Assembly: GCA_038252255.1 (NCBI GenBank)
Contig: JBBSAM010000004.1
Coordinates: forward strand, 62,001 to 126,000
Direction of reading: 5' to 3'
Origin: Chersky-806 sp038252255
Lineage (GTDB): Bacteria > Actinomycetota > Acidimicrobiia > IMCC26256 > JAENVU01
Length of the DNA stretch: 64,000 nucleotides
Below the pieces are notes generated by a model. That model was not told the DNA's origin, ran no database searches, and saw nothing but the letters and a program-made list of their open reading frames with translations. Each line of letters starts with the position of its first letter. The first letter of the stretch is position 1. This document shows positions 26,879-34,117 of this stretch, piece after piece. Made by a program: the position numbers and the translations under genes.

Positions 26879-27181
26879 TCAGGCCAGCTTGAGGAACATC
26901 TTCTGCACGTCGCTCACGTCGTATCCGGCTGCGGCCGAGCGTTCCGGATCCTCGAGACACCAGCTGAGCCCGGCCGAGACCAGGAGGAAGCCGGCTTGCT
27001 CGAGGGCCTTGTTCGCCGCGGCGATCTGGGTGACCACCTCGCGGCAGTCCCGCCGGTCGGCGACCATCTGATGAACGCCCCGCACCTGGCCCTCCACCTT
27101 GCGAAGCCGGCGTTGCAGGTCGGCGATCGTCGCCTCGGGGAGATCCATGGAGGGGGTGGTAGGGGATGGTCGGCTGCTCAT
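26879..27181 (-). CDS. CsoR/CstR-family repressor, probable persulfide sensor
   Basis: 100 residues of the DUF156 fold, all helical (LRKVEGQVRGVHQMV). Aligned by spacing to CsoR, the two sensor Cys are kept (Cys46 and Cys75, 29 apart) but the copper ligand His is Gly71. That loss of the copper site with retained Cys pair is the CstR condition, where the Cys react with persulfide. Its gene sits beside a CstB-like gene and TauE, which supports that. The ATG at 27181 is preferred since a TACCAT -10 with a TTGATA -35 places transcription at that codon. Confidence 0.88.
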   Translation of the reverse strand: MSSRPSPTTPSMDLPEATIADLQRRLRKVEGQVRGVHQMVADRRDCREVVTQIAAANKALEQAGFLLVSAGLSWCLEDPERSAAAGYDVSDVQKMFLKLA

Positions 27182-27187
27182 GGGTAC

Positions 27188-27216
27188 ATGGTAGCTGCTA
27201 CCCGGGGGGGTATCAA
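27188..27216 (-). promoter_or_regulatory. csoR-type gene promoter with operator in spacer
   Basis: On the minus strand TTGATA (27216-27211), 17 bases, TACCAT (27193-27188), then 6 bases to the ATG at 27181. Operator A lies in the spacer. The transcript would be leaderless. Confidence 0.7.
27198..27213. promoter_or_regulatory. CsoR/CstR-type operator A
   Basis: CTACCCGGGGGGGTAT, 16 bp. It lies between the -35 and -10 of the repressor gene, so binding would block its own transcription. Confidence 0.75.
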
Positions 27217-27218
27217 CC

Positions 27219-27234
27219 ATACCCATGGGGGTAT
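27219..27234. promoter_or_regulatory. CsoR/CstR-type operator B
   Basis: ATACCCATGGGGGTAT, 16 bp, centred 21 bp (two turns) from operator A and overlapping the -10 of the tauE gene by one base. Confidence 0.75.
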
Positions 27235-27239
27235 AGGCT
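27234..27239 (+). promoter_or_regulatory. -10 box of leaderless tauE promoter
   Basis: TAGGCT 6 nt before the GTG at 27246, abutting operator B. No clear -35 is seen on this strand. Confidence 0.5.
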
Positions 27240-27245
27240 GGCGGG

Positions 27246-27995
27246 GTGCAGGTCCTCCAGTACGTGCTGGCCGGTCTCGGCGTCGGGGTCGTCTTCGGCA
27301 TGTTCGGAGCGGGCGGCTCGGCGTTCGCCACGCCGGTGCTCGCGCTCCTCGGGGTTCCGGGTCTGCTCGCGGTTGCCTCTCCGCTGCCCGCGATGCTCCC
27401 GGCTTCGTTCGTGGGGGCACGCCGCTACCTCAAGTCGGGCAACCTCGACCGTCGGGTCGCCAAGCTCGCCGTCATCGGGGGAGTCCCGGGAACGCTGATC
27501 GGCGCGCTGGCGTCGAACCTCGTCGGCGGGCCCAACCTGCTGGTGCTCTCCGGCCTCCTGCTCCTGGGCATCGGCGTGCGTTTCGTCCTGCCGGACCGGT
27601 CCGGCGCCGCGCACCGCGCCGCACAGCGGCGCGACAGCACCGCTATCGTCGTCGGCGCCTCATTCGGAGTCGGGCTCCTCACCGGCCTGCTGGCGAACGG
27701 TGGCGGCTTCCTTCTCGTCCCGGTCTTCGTATTGATCCTCGGGCTCACCGCCGTCGAGGCCGCCGGCACGTCGATGGTCGTCGTCGGGCTGCTCACGATC
27801 CCGACACTCGCGACCCACTGGGCGCTCGGTCACATCGACTGGGTGGTCGCATCCGGATTTGCCGCGGGGCTGATCCCGGGCGCCGCCATCGGTGCCCGCC
27901 TCGCGCACCGCATCTCGCCGGAACGCTTACGAGCCGCGTTCGGCATCATGTTGGTCGTGTTCTCGGTCTTCTTCCTCGTTCGCCAGGTCGGATGA
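27246..27995 (+). CDS. TauE/SafE-family sulfite/sulfur-anion exporter
   Basis: 249 residues with about eight helices in two repeats, each containing the family's Gly-rich turn: FGMFGAGGSAFATPVL near 20 and LLTGLLANGGGFLLVPVFVL near 145. Members export sulfite, sulfoacetate or similar anions. Beside a persulfide dioxygenase, which makes sulfite, export of that product is the natural job, as for TauE in the cst operons. The gene is divergent from the repressor gene and shares its operator region. It is followed by a methyltransferase gene 40 bases on. Confidence 0.9.
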   Translation: MQVLQYVLAGLGVGVVFGMFGAGGSAFATPVLALLGVPGLLAVASPLPAMLPASFVGARRYLKSGNLDRRVAKLAVIGGVPGTLIGALASNLVGGPNLLVLSGLLLLGIGVRFVLPDRSGAAHRAAQRRDSTAIVVGASFGVGLLTGLLANGGGFLLVPVFVLILGLTAVEAAGTSMVVVGLLTIPTLATHWALGHIDWVVASGFAAGLIPGAAIGARLAHRISPERLRAAFGIMLVVFSVFFLVRQVG

Positions 27996-28035
27996 GACGA
28001 GAACGTCACGCCCACCAGCGAGGGAGGCTACGGCC

Positions 28036-28653
28036 ATGAGTGACGCGGCATCGTGGGACGAGCGGTACCGGGCAGCTGAGTTCGTCTGGTCGACGCGGCC
28101 CAACTTGTTCCTCCCACCCGAGGTCTCGGGGCTGACCCCCGGTCGTGCCCTCGACCTCGCCTGCGGAGAAGGCCGCAACGCGGTGTGGCTCGCCACGCAG
28201 GGATGGCACGCGACCGGGGTCGACTTCTCCGCGACCGGGCTCGAGAAAGCCGCGAGGCTGGCCGAGGCGAACGACGTCACTGTGACGTGGGTCTGTGCCG
28301 ACGTCACGAGCTGGCAGCCGGTCGGGCTCTTCGATCTCGTCGTCGTCTTCTATCTCCAGCTCCCCGAGGCCGAGCGGCGCGACGCGCTCGGCGTAGCCGC
28401 CCGGGCGCTCGCTCCCGGTGGGACGCTCCTCGTCGTCGCGCACGACCTCGCCAACCTGACCGACGGGGTGGGCGGGCCCCAGAACGCGGCCGTCCTCTAT
28501 ACCCCCGACGACGTGCTCCGCGATCTCGACGGGTCCGGGGTGACGGACCTCGTCGTCGAGCGCGCCGAGCGGATCGACCGACCCGTCGAGACCGATACCG
28601 GGCCGGCCATGGCCATCGACTGCCTCGTGCGCGCGCACCGGGCCGCACCCTGA
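28036..28653 (+). CDS. SAM-dependent methyltransferase, TehB-like class
   Basis: 205 residues. Class I fold with the SAM-binding motif LDLACGEGRNAVWLA near 40-54, an acidic loop GVDFS and the post-motif FDLVVVFYLQLPE. The start SDAASWDERYRAAEFVWSTRPN is typical of the thiol/tellurite methyltransferases (TehB/TPMT-like). In this setting a role in methylating sulfide or another chalcogen is a guess. A strong GGGAGG ribosome site precedes the ATG. It is downstream of tauE. Confidence 0.85.
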   Translation: MSDAASWDERYRAAEFVWSTRPNLFLPPEVSGLTPGRALDLACGEGRNAVWLATQGWHATGVDFSATGLEKAARLAEANDVTVTWVCADVTSWQPVGLFDLVVVFYLQLPEAERRDALGVAARALAPGGTLLVVAHDLANLTDGVGGPQNAAVLYTPDDVLRDLDGSGVTDLVVERAERIDRPVETDTGPAMAIDCLVRAHRAAP

Positions 28654-28679
28654 ACCGGCATCGCCCGGCCTGACGCCGA

Positions 28680-28703
28680 TTCAGCCCGGGATTCCGGGCT
28701 GAA
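28680..28703. terminator. Perfect hairpin between methyltransferase and SQR genes
   Basis: Arms TTCAGCCCGG and CCGGGCTGAA, 10 bp without mismatch, loop of 4. It lies in the 112-base gap after the tauE unit; no T-run follows. Confidence 0.6.
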
Positions 28704-28753
28704 CGTCGCCACTCCGCGGACCTTCGGCCCTACTCATGCTCGCGGCCTTTCCG

Positions 28754-28759
28754 TAGGTT
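28754..28759 (+). promoter_or_regulatory. -10 box of leaderless sqr promoter
   Basis: TAGGTT 6 nt before the ATG at 28766. No CsoR-type palindrome is seen in this gap. Confidence 0.5.
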
Positions 28760-28765
28760 CGAGTC

Positions 28766-30022
28766 ATGACCCATCGGATCGTGGTGCTTGGTGCGGGAAC
28801 GGGTGGGACGCTGATCGCGAACCGCCTGCGCCGCCGGTACCGGGACGAGAAGGCGATGATCACGGTCGTCGACCAGGACGACCGCCACGTCTACCAACCG
28901 GGCCTCTTGTTCGTGCCGTTCGGGCTCGTGGGTCCCGATGAGATCGTCAAGCCCCGCCACGAGCAGCTCCACGACGGAATCGTCTTCCACCAGAGCGGGA
29001 TCGAGTCGGTTCACATCGACACCAACACCATCCAGCTCTCGGACGGCTCGCAGCTCGAGTACGACCTCCTGATCGTCGCGACCGGCGCGCAGCTCCTGCC
29101 GGGAGAGACCGAAGGGATGACCGGGCCGGGATGGATGGAGAAGGTCTTCACCTTCTACTCCCCGGAGGGTGCGGCTGCCTTGCGCGGCGCGCTCGAGCGG
29201 TTCCCGGGCGGGCGGTTGGTGGTCAACGTCGTGGACATGCCGATCAAATGCCCGGTCGCTCCGTTGGAGTTCGCCTTCCTGGCCGATTGGTACTTCGGCG
29301 AGCGTGGCATCCGGGACCAGGTCGACATCACCTACGTCACTCCGCTCGACGGCGCGTTCACGAAGCCGGTCGCATCGGCGACGCTCGGCGGCCTGCTGGC
29401 CGAGAAGCACATCGAGCTCGTGACCGAGTTCAACACGGGTGAGGTCGACGGCACCGGGGGGCGTCTCGTCTCGTACGACGGGCGCGTGGTGCCGTTCGAC
29501 CTCCTCGTGTCGGTGCCGCTCCACGGCGGCGCTGACTTCGTCGCCCGCTCGCCGGGGCTCGGCGACGAGCTCAACTTCATCCCGACCGACCCGCACACGC
29601 TGCAGTCCGAGGCGGCGCCGAACGTCTTCGTGATCGGCGACGCCGCCAACGTGCCCATCTCCAAGGCCGGGTCGGTGACGCACTTCGAGGGCGAGGTCCT
29701 GGAGGACAACATCACGCGCTTCCTCGCCGGCGAGTCGCTCGACGCGTCGTTCGACGGGCACACGAACTGCTTCATCGAAACCGGCTTCCACAAGGCGCTC
29801 CTCATCGACTTCAACTACGACACCGAGCCACTTCCCGGCCACTTTCCCGGCCGAGCGGGCCCGATGCCGCTGTTGAAGGAGTCCCGGGTCAACCACCTCG
29901 GAAAGCTGATGTTCCAACCGTTGTACTGGCACATGCTGCTGCCCGGACGGGACCTGCCCGGGGTCACCGGTGAGATGTCCATGGCGGGCAAGCGCGTCCC
30001 GAACGAGAAGGAGCAACCGTGA
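28766..30022 (+). CDS. Sulfide:quinone oxidoreductase-like flavoprotein
   Basis: 418 residues of the SQR/NDH-2 group. The FAD-binding N-terminus reads VVLGAGTGGTLIANRLRRRY, with ATGAQL and the later FVIGDAANVP for the second FAD contact. Only two Cys are present: Cys162 (IKCPVAP) and Cys335 (HTNCFIE), at places that fit the catalytic pair of SQR, with no third Cys. Expected role: oxidise sulfide to persulfide, passing electrons to quinone at the membrane via the C-terminal amphipathic helices. It is first of a three-gene unit. Alternative: another sulfur-linked pyridine-nucleotide disulfide oxidoreductase. Confidence 0.88.
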   Translation: MTHRIVVLGAGTGGTLIANRLRRRYRDEKAMITVVDQDDRHVYQPGLLFVPFGLVGPDEIVKPRHEQLHDGIVFHQSGIESVHIDTNTIQLSDGSQLEYDLLIVATGAQLLPGETEGMTGPGWMEKVFTFYSPEGAAALRGALERFPGGRLVVNVVDMPIKCPVAPLEFAFLADWYFGERGIRDQVDITYVTPLDGAFTKPVASATLGGLLAEKHIELVTEFNTGEVDGTGGRLVSYDGRVVPFDLLVSVPLHGGADFVARSPGLGDELNFIPTDPHTLQSEAAPNVFVIGDAANVPISKAGSVTHFEGEVLEDNITRFLAGESLDASFDGHTNCFIETGFHKALLIDFNYDTEPLPGHFPGRAGPMPLLKESRVNHLGKLMFQPLYWHMLLPGRDLPGVTGEMSMAGKRVPNEKEQP

Positions 30023-30336
30023 CCACGCAGACCATCGCGGGCAACCAGGTCGAGCTCAACGACGAGGGGTTCTTCGTGAACCCCGAGCAGTGGACCGACG
30101 CAATCGCGGTCGAGGTCGCCAAGACGGCCGGCATCGATCCGATGACGGACCGTCACTGGCAGGTCGTGCGCTTCATGCGCCAGCAGTATCTCGATACCGG
30201 GTCGGCGCCATCGATCCGCGCGCTCGGCAAGGCGTCGGGGGTGCCGGTCAAGGAGCTCTACCAGCTCTTCCCCAAGGGCCCGGCGAAGCTCGCCGCCAAG
30301 ATCGCCGGCATCCCCAAGCCGCGCGGCTGCATCTGA
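30019..30336 (+). CDS. DsrC/TusE-family sulfur carrier
   Basis: 105 residues. Small helical DsrC/TusE fold with the conserved C-terminal arm ending IPKPRGCI, whose penultimate Cys104 carries persulfide. The other Cys of true DsrC, 10 residues upstream in KQACKIAG, is Ala here (KLAAKIAG), which is the TusE-like, single-Cys state. It would take sulfane sulfur from the SQR or DsrE2-like partner. Its GTG start overlaps the sqr stop (GTGA). Confidence 0.9.
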   Translation: MTTQTIAGNQVELNDEGFFVNPEQWTDAIAVEVAKTAGIDPMTDRHWQVVRFMRQQYLDTGSAPSIRALGKASGVPVKELYQLFPKGPAKLAAKIAGIPKPRGCI

Positions 30337-30365
30337 ACCGACGAACACCGACGACTGGAGCAACC

Positions 30366-30836
30366 ATGGGCGCAGAACCCATCGAGAAGGTATCGATCAT
30401 CGTGTCGAAGGGCTCGTTCGACGGCGTCTACCCGGCGCTGATCATGGCGAACGGCGCGCGCATGGAGGGGATCGAGGCCAACCTCTTCTTCACGTTCTTC
30501 GGGTTGGACGCCATCAACAAGGCCCGCAACGAGCACGTCAAGGTCGCGTCGGTCGGCAACCCCGGGCTGCATCTGGCCACGTGGGTCGGCGGCGTCCCCG
30601 GCATGTCCGCCATGGTGACGCACAAGCTCGGCAAGCGCATGGAGGAGCTCGACTTCCCGCCGATCCCCGAATTCCTCGAGCTGATCCACGACTCGGGGGG
30701 CCGCCTGTACGCCTGCAAGGCGTCCGTCGACATGTTCGAGCTGGCCAGGGAGGACTTCATCGACGAGATCGACGACGTGATCACCGTCGGTGAGTTCTAC
30801 GAGCAGGCGGCCGGGGGCCAGATCGTCTTCACCTGA
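30366..30836 (+). CDS. DsrE2-like sulfurtransferase
   Basis: 156 residues of the DsrE/DsrF-like fold, DsrE2 subgroup. It opens VSIIVSKGSFDGVYPALIMANGA, with a conserved Cys in LYACKASVDMF (Cys117) that would carry sulfane sulfur; the GGVPGM stretch and the hydrophobic FFTFFGLDAI strand are typical. It forms a unit with the SQR and the DsrC/TusE-like carrier, which gives a chain from sulfide to a protein-bound persulfide pool. Ends in a hairpin. Confidence 0.9.
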   Translation: MGAEPIEKVSIIVSKGSFDGVYPALIMANGARMEGIEANLFFTFFGLDAINKARNEHVKVASVGNPGLHLATWVGGVPGMSAMVTHKLGKRMEELDFPPIPEFLELIHDSGGRLYACKASVDMFELAREDFIDEIDDVITVGEFYEQAAGGQIVFT

Positions 30837-30858
30837 CCGCCCGCGGTCACGGGCGGTC
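30835..30858. terminator. Perfect hairpin after the sqr-dsrC-dsrE2 unit
   Basis: Arms GACCGCCCG and CGGGCGGTC (9 bp), loop of 6, starting within the stop codon of the DsrE2-like gene. No T-run follows. Confidence 0.6.
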
Positions 30859-30866
30859 GGAGTCCG

Positions 30867-30872
30867 TACACT
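30867..30872 (+). promoter_or_regulatory. -10 box of leaderless promoter
   Basis: TACACT 7 nt before the GTG at 30880; supports that start codon. Confidence 0.5.
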
Positions 30873-30879
30873 CTCGCCC

Positions 30880-31530
30880 GTGGGTATGTGGGCTGATCAC
30901 GTGGTGCCCCGGCTGACCGACGTTGCGCTGGGCGGCGAGGAGGTCCGCCGGCACCGGCGACGCGCAGCCGAGGGTCTGCGCGGGGTGGTGCTGGAAATCG
31001 GGTTCGGGTCCGGCCTGAACGTTCCGGTGTACCCCGACGAGGTCGAGAAGGTTCTCGCCGTCGATCCGTCGAAGGTGGGCCGCGCGCTGGCTACGAAGCG
31101 GATCGGATCCTCCGCGGTGCCGGTCGAGTACGTAGGCCTCGACGGCCAGGACATCGCACTGCCCGACCAGTCGGTCGACTCGGCGCTCTCCACCTTCACC
31201 CTGTGCACCATTCCGGAACCCGCCCGCGCCCTGGCCGAGGTGAGACGCGTGCTGAGGCCCGGTGGGCGCTTCCATTTTCTCGAACACGGCTTGTCACCGG
31301 ATCCTGCCGTCTCGCGCTGGCAGCATCGCTGCAACGGCATGCAGCAACGCCTCGCCGGTGGGTGCAACCTCGACCGTGCGATCGACCGGCTCGTCCGTGA
31401 CGCCGGCTTCGAGATCGAAGAGCTCCAGACCGGCTTCCTCGGCGGCCCCAAGATCTCCCACCCGTGGGGCTACCTCTACGAGGGCAGCACACGACCACTC
31501 CATGTACAGAGCCGGCTCGTAGAGTCGTGA
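30880..31530 (+). CDS. SAM-dependent methyltransferase (UbiE/PmtA-like)
   Basis: 216 residues. Class I methyltransferase: VLEIGFGSGLNVPVYP is the SAM-binding motif, AVDPSK the acidic loop, and FTLCTIPEPARALAEVRRVL plus GRFHFLEHG match the class acting on quinones or phospholipids. The WGYLYEG segment near the end is common in that group. Substrate unknown. It starts at GTG 30880 just past the hairpin and has its own promoter box. Confidence 0.88.
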   Translation: MGMWADHVVPRLTDVALGGEEVRRHRRRAAEGLRGVVLEIGFGSGLNVPVYPDEVEKVLAVDPSKVGRALATKRIGSSAVPVEYVGLDGQDIALPDQSVDSALSTFTLCTIPEPARALAEVRRVLRPGGRFHFLEHGLSPDPAVSRWQHRCNGMQQRLAGGCNLDRAIDRLVRDAGFEIEELQTGFLGGPKISHPWGYLYEGSTRPLHVQSRLVES

Positions 31531-31591
31531 CGCGCGGCCGGCGCGGTATCCGGCTCTGGCCGGCAAACCCTCAACGATTGGAGATTCGGAC

Positions 31592-31912
31592 ATGGCGAAG
31601 TACCTCGTGATCGCTACGTACAGCCCGGAAGGCATCAAGGGTGTGCTCAAGTCCGGTGGCACTGCTCGCAGCGACGCGGTCGCCGCGGCGGTCAAGGGCG
31701 TGGGCGGCAAGATGGAGAGCTTCCATTTCGCGTTCGGCGCCGACGACGCGTACGTCGTGGTGGACGTGCCGGACAACGTCGCGGCCGCGGCCCTCGCGAT
31801 GGCGGTTTCGTCGACGGGTCTCGCGGGCTGCCGGGTCGTGGTGCTGCTCACCCCGAGCGAGATCGACGAGGCGGCGAAGCGACAGGTCGGTTACACACCG
31901 CCCGGAAGCTGA
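31592..31912 (+). CDS. GYD-domain protein
   Basis: 106 residues, KYLVIATYSPEGIKGVLKSGG followed by GGKMESFHFAFGADDAYVVVD; this matches the small ferredoxin-like-fold GYD family of unknown function, often encoded near stress or catabolic genes. A dimeric alpha-beta barrel is expected. It stands alone; the next 143 bases hold no gene I can support. Confidence 0.85.
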   Translation: MAKYLVIATYSPEGIKGVLKSGGTARSDAVAAAVKGVGGKMESFHFAFGADDAYVVVDVPDNVAAAALAMAVSSTGLAGCRVVVLLTPSEIDEAAKRQVGYTPPGS

Positions 31913-32055
31913 CTCCGCGTTCTCTGCGAGGCCGGCAACTGCGCGACCCGCGCAGCGCAGCGGTCTGAACGGCTGCGCGACCGCGCGCGCTTCCGGTGAT
32001 CCACCGACGACGGCGAGGGCGAATACCGGTGGACCACGTCGAGTGCAGGAGGTGC

Positions 32056-32346
32056 ATGGTGGCTGTTGCAGTGGTGATGGAGTTCGAAGGCGCGACCCTC
32101 GCCCAGTACGACGAGGTGATCGAGAAGATGGGCTTCGAGCCCGGTGGGCCCGGTGCCCCGGGGGCCTTTGGCCACTGGGTGACCAAGACGGACACGGGGA
32201 TTCGTGTCACCGACGTCTGGGAGACGAAGGAGAGGTTCGAGGCCTTCGGGCAGGAGAAGATCGGTCCGTTGACTGCCGCGGTCGGTCTCCCGAACCCGCC
32301 GACCCTCACGTTCTACGACGTGCACAACTACCTCACCCCGGGCTGA
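32056..32346 (+). CDS. Small dimeric alpha-beta barrel protein (ABM-like)
   Basis: 96 residues. AVVMEFEGATLAQYDEVIEKMG and the ending TFYDVHNYLTP are typical of a family of small cytosolic proteins with the antibiotic-biosynthesis-monooxygenase-like fold. No cofactor motif. An ideal AGGAGG ribosome site sits before ATG 32056, which decides the start although the frame opens earlier. Function unknown. Confidence 0.8.
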   Translation: MVAVAVVMEFEGATLAQYDEVIEKMGFEPGGPGAPGAFGHWVTKTDTGIRVTDVWETKERFEAFGQEKIGPLTAAVGLPNPPTLTFYDVHNYLTPG

Positions 32347-32414
32347 TCCCGAGGTCGTCCGGCGCGGCTCTGTGCATCCCTGTGCAGCCGGTGACAGGCG
32401 GAGGAGGCGCCGGC

Positions 32415-33887
32415 TCACCAACCTCGGGGCCCGACGGGCGGTTCGGTGCGCACGGCGAAGGTGCCGCGTTCGATGCGCTGCTCGAGCTGGTACTGCCGCT
32501 GGCGGACGGTACGCGCCGCGAGGTCGGCCATCCCCGCCCACGGTTCGTCGTCGGGACGCACGCCGACGTTCGCGAGCCAGTCGCGGAAAGGGGTGGGCTC
32601 GTCGGGCCCGGCATCGACCTCGGTCACGCTGACCCGGTAGTGGCTCGCGTCCGGCTCCTGGCGATAGATGCACAGATCGACGACCTCGAGGTTCTCGCCG
32701 ACGAGGACGATCGACGCACCCTTCAGCGGCTCCGCCTGCACCGCGTCGACCACCCACCCGCCGCTGTTGTGCGCGATGACTGGCCCCTCGTAGCCGGCGA
32801 CCTCGTGCCCGGCGGCGAAGGGCTTGTGGGTGTGGCCGAACACGAGGTCGACGCGATCGGGGACACGGGTGAGCTCGTTGACCAGCTGGCCGCGCACGGG
32901 CCCGGTGAGATAGTTGGCGAGGCCCCTGGTGGCGGCGGCTGAGAGCACCGCGGCATGGTGGCGCTCGCGGGCGGCGATCATCGCGGCGACGCGCCGGCCG
33001 GCCCGGCGCAGCGCCCAGCGCTCGGCTCGGCGCATCGGCGAACGGGTCCGCGGCAGCGCGTCGTCGAGCACCCGGTCGACGACCGCGTCCATCGCGTCCT
33101 CGTGCTGCATCAGCTCGTACAGGACGGGAATGGCCGCGTCGTCACCCTCGCCCGACCGGCCCATCGTCGACCAGAAGAAGTCGATCCAGGCCCAGTTGTC
33201 GGCTTCGAGCTCGGCCACCGAGAGGCGCGGCGGTCGCTCCGGCGTGACCACGTTGTGGAGGAAGGACATGGCTCGGTACATCGGTTCGAGGTAGTGGCCG
33301 TGCGTGATCACGACCGCTCGGTCCGCGCCGTCGTCGACCAGCCCGAGGTTCGGGTAGTGGACGTGGAAGCGCAGCTTCGTGGCACTGCCCGCGTCGCTAA
33401 GGGCCCGGCGGGCGAGCACACCCACCAGTGGCTCGTAGTCGTCGGAGGGTAGCTTCTCCCGCAGCAGCGGTGTCACGTGCCGCATCGCCGGGATCTGGCG
33501 GAACGCGCCGTGAAGATCGTCCTCGTACTCGTGCTCCCGCACGAGCTCCCACATGTGGTGGTCGTGATTGCCGGGGACGAAGAGCACCTCGTCGGCGAAG
33601 AGCGGATCATCGGCATCGCCCCACGCGGCAGTGACCAGCTGACCGAACGTGTTGGCCGCGACCTCCATCGTCGTGAGCGCGAGCTCGAACAGATCGCCGT
33701 GCACGACCAGGGTCGGCGGGGTGGTCGTGCCCGACGCCCGGACCAGATGGCGGAGCGCGTCGATCACCGCCGTGAGCATCGGTGCCGGACCGTCGACGTG
33801 GTTGCCGTCGTGATCGAGGTTCGTGAGCACGCTGTTGGCCGCGCCGAGATGGAGATCCGAGACGCAGATGTAGCGGATGTCCGGCAC
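32415..33887 (-). CDS. Calcineurin-like metallophosphoesterase
   Basis: 490 residues. The five metal-binding blocks are intact: SDLHLG, GDLFE, GNHDHH, THGHY and GHTHKP. These hold a dinuclear metal centre for phosphoester hydrolysis. The size exceeds the usual 250-300 residues because of an insert between the third and fourth blocks and a C-terminal beta extension. No signal peptide, so cytosolic. Substrate unknown. It is divergent from the cyclase gene at 34118 across 230 bases, in which I saw no clear promoter. Confidence 0.9.
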   Translation of the reverse strand: MPDIRYICVSDLHLGAANSVLTNLDHDGNHVDGPAPMLTAVIDALRHLVRASGTTTPPTLVVHGDLFELALTTMEVAANTFGQLVTAAWGDADDPLFADEVLFVPGNHDHHMWELVREHEYEDDLHGAFRQIPAMRHVTPLLREKLPSDDYEPLVGVLARRALSDAGSATKLRFHVHYPNLGLVDDGADRAVVITHGHYLEPMYRAMSFLHNVVTPERPPRLSVAELEADNWAWIDFFWSTMGRSGEGDDAAIPVLYELMQHEDAMDAVVDRVLDDALPRTRSPMRRAERWALRRAGRRVAAMIAARERHHAAVLSAAATRGLANYLTGPVRGQLVNELTRVPDRVDLVFGHTHKPFAAGHEVAGYEGPVIAHNSGGWVVDAVQAEPLKGASIVLVGENLEVVDLCIYRQEPDASHYRVSVTEVDAGPDEPTPFRDWLANVGVRPDDEPWAGMADLAARTVRQRQYQLEQRIERGTFAVRTEPPVGPRGW

Positions 33888-34117
33888 GGCTGCCCTCCGT
33901 GTTCGCCCTGAGCCGCGTGCGCCGAGCGGCGCTGTCTCCCTATCGGGAAACCTAGATCCTTCCGGGAAGCCCCGCCCCGATGCCCGGGCACCGCGCCGCG
34001 GCGGAGCCTGACGACCGATGGGCGACCGTGCAGCCCAGGCGATAAGTTCGTGGCCCTACCTGGAGCCGACAGCACGGAGCATGGCCGTCGCTGATTCCAG
34101 GAGACGCGAGGCAGGCC

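Noticed and set aside
33888..34117. 230-base divergent gap before the cyclase gene
   Set aside because: Searched for palindromes and promoter boxes; only weak GC-rich repeats were seen.
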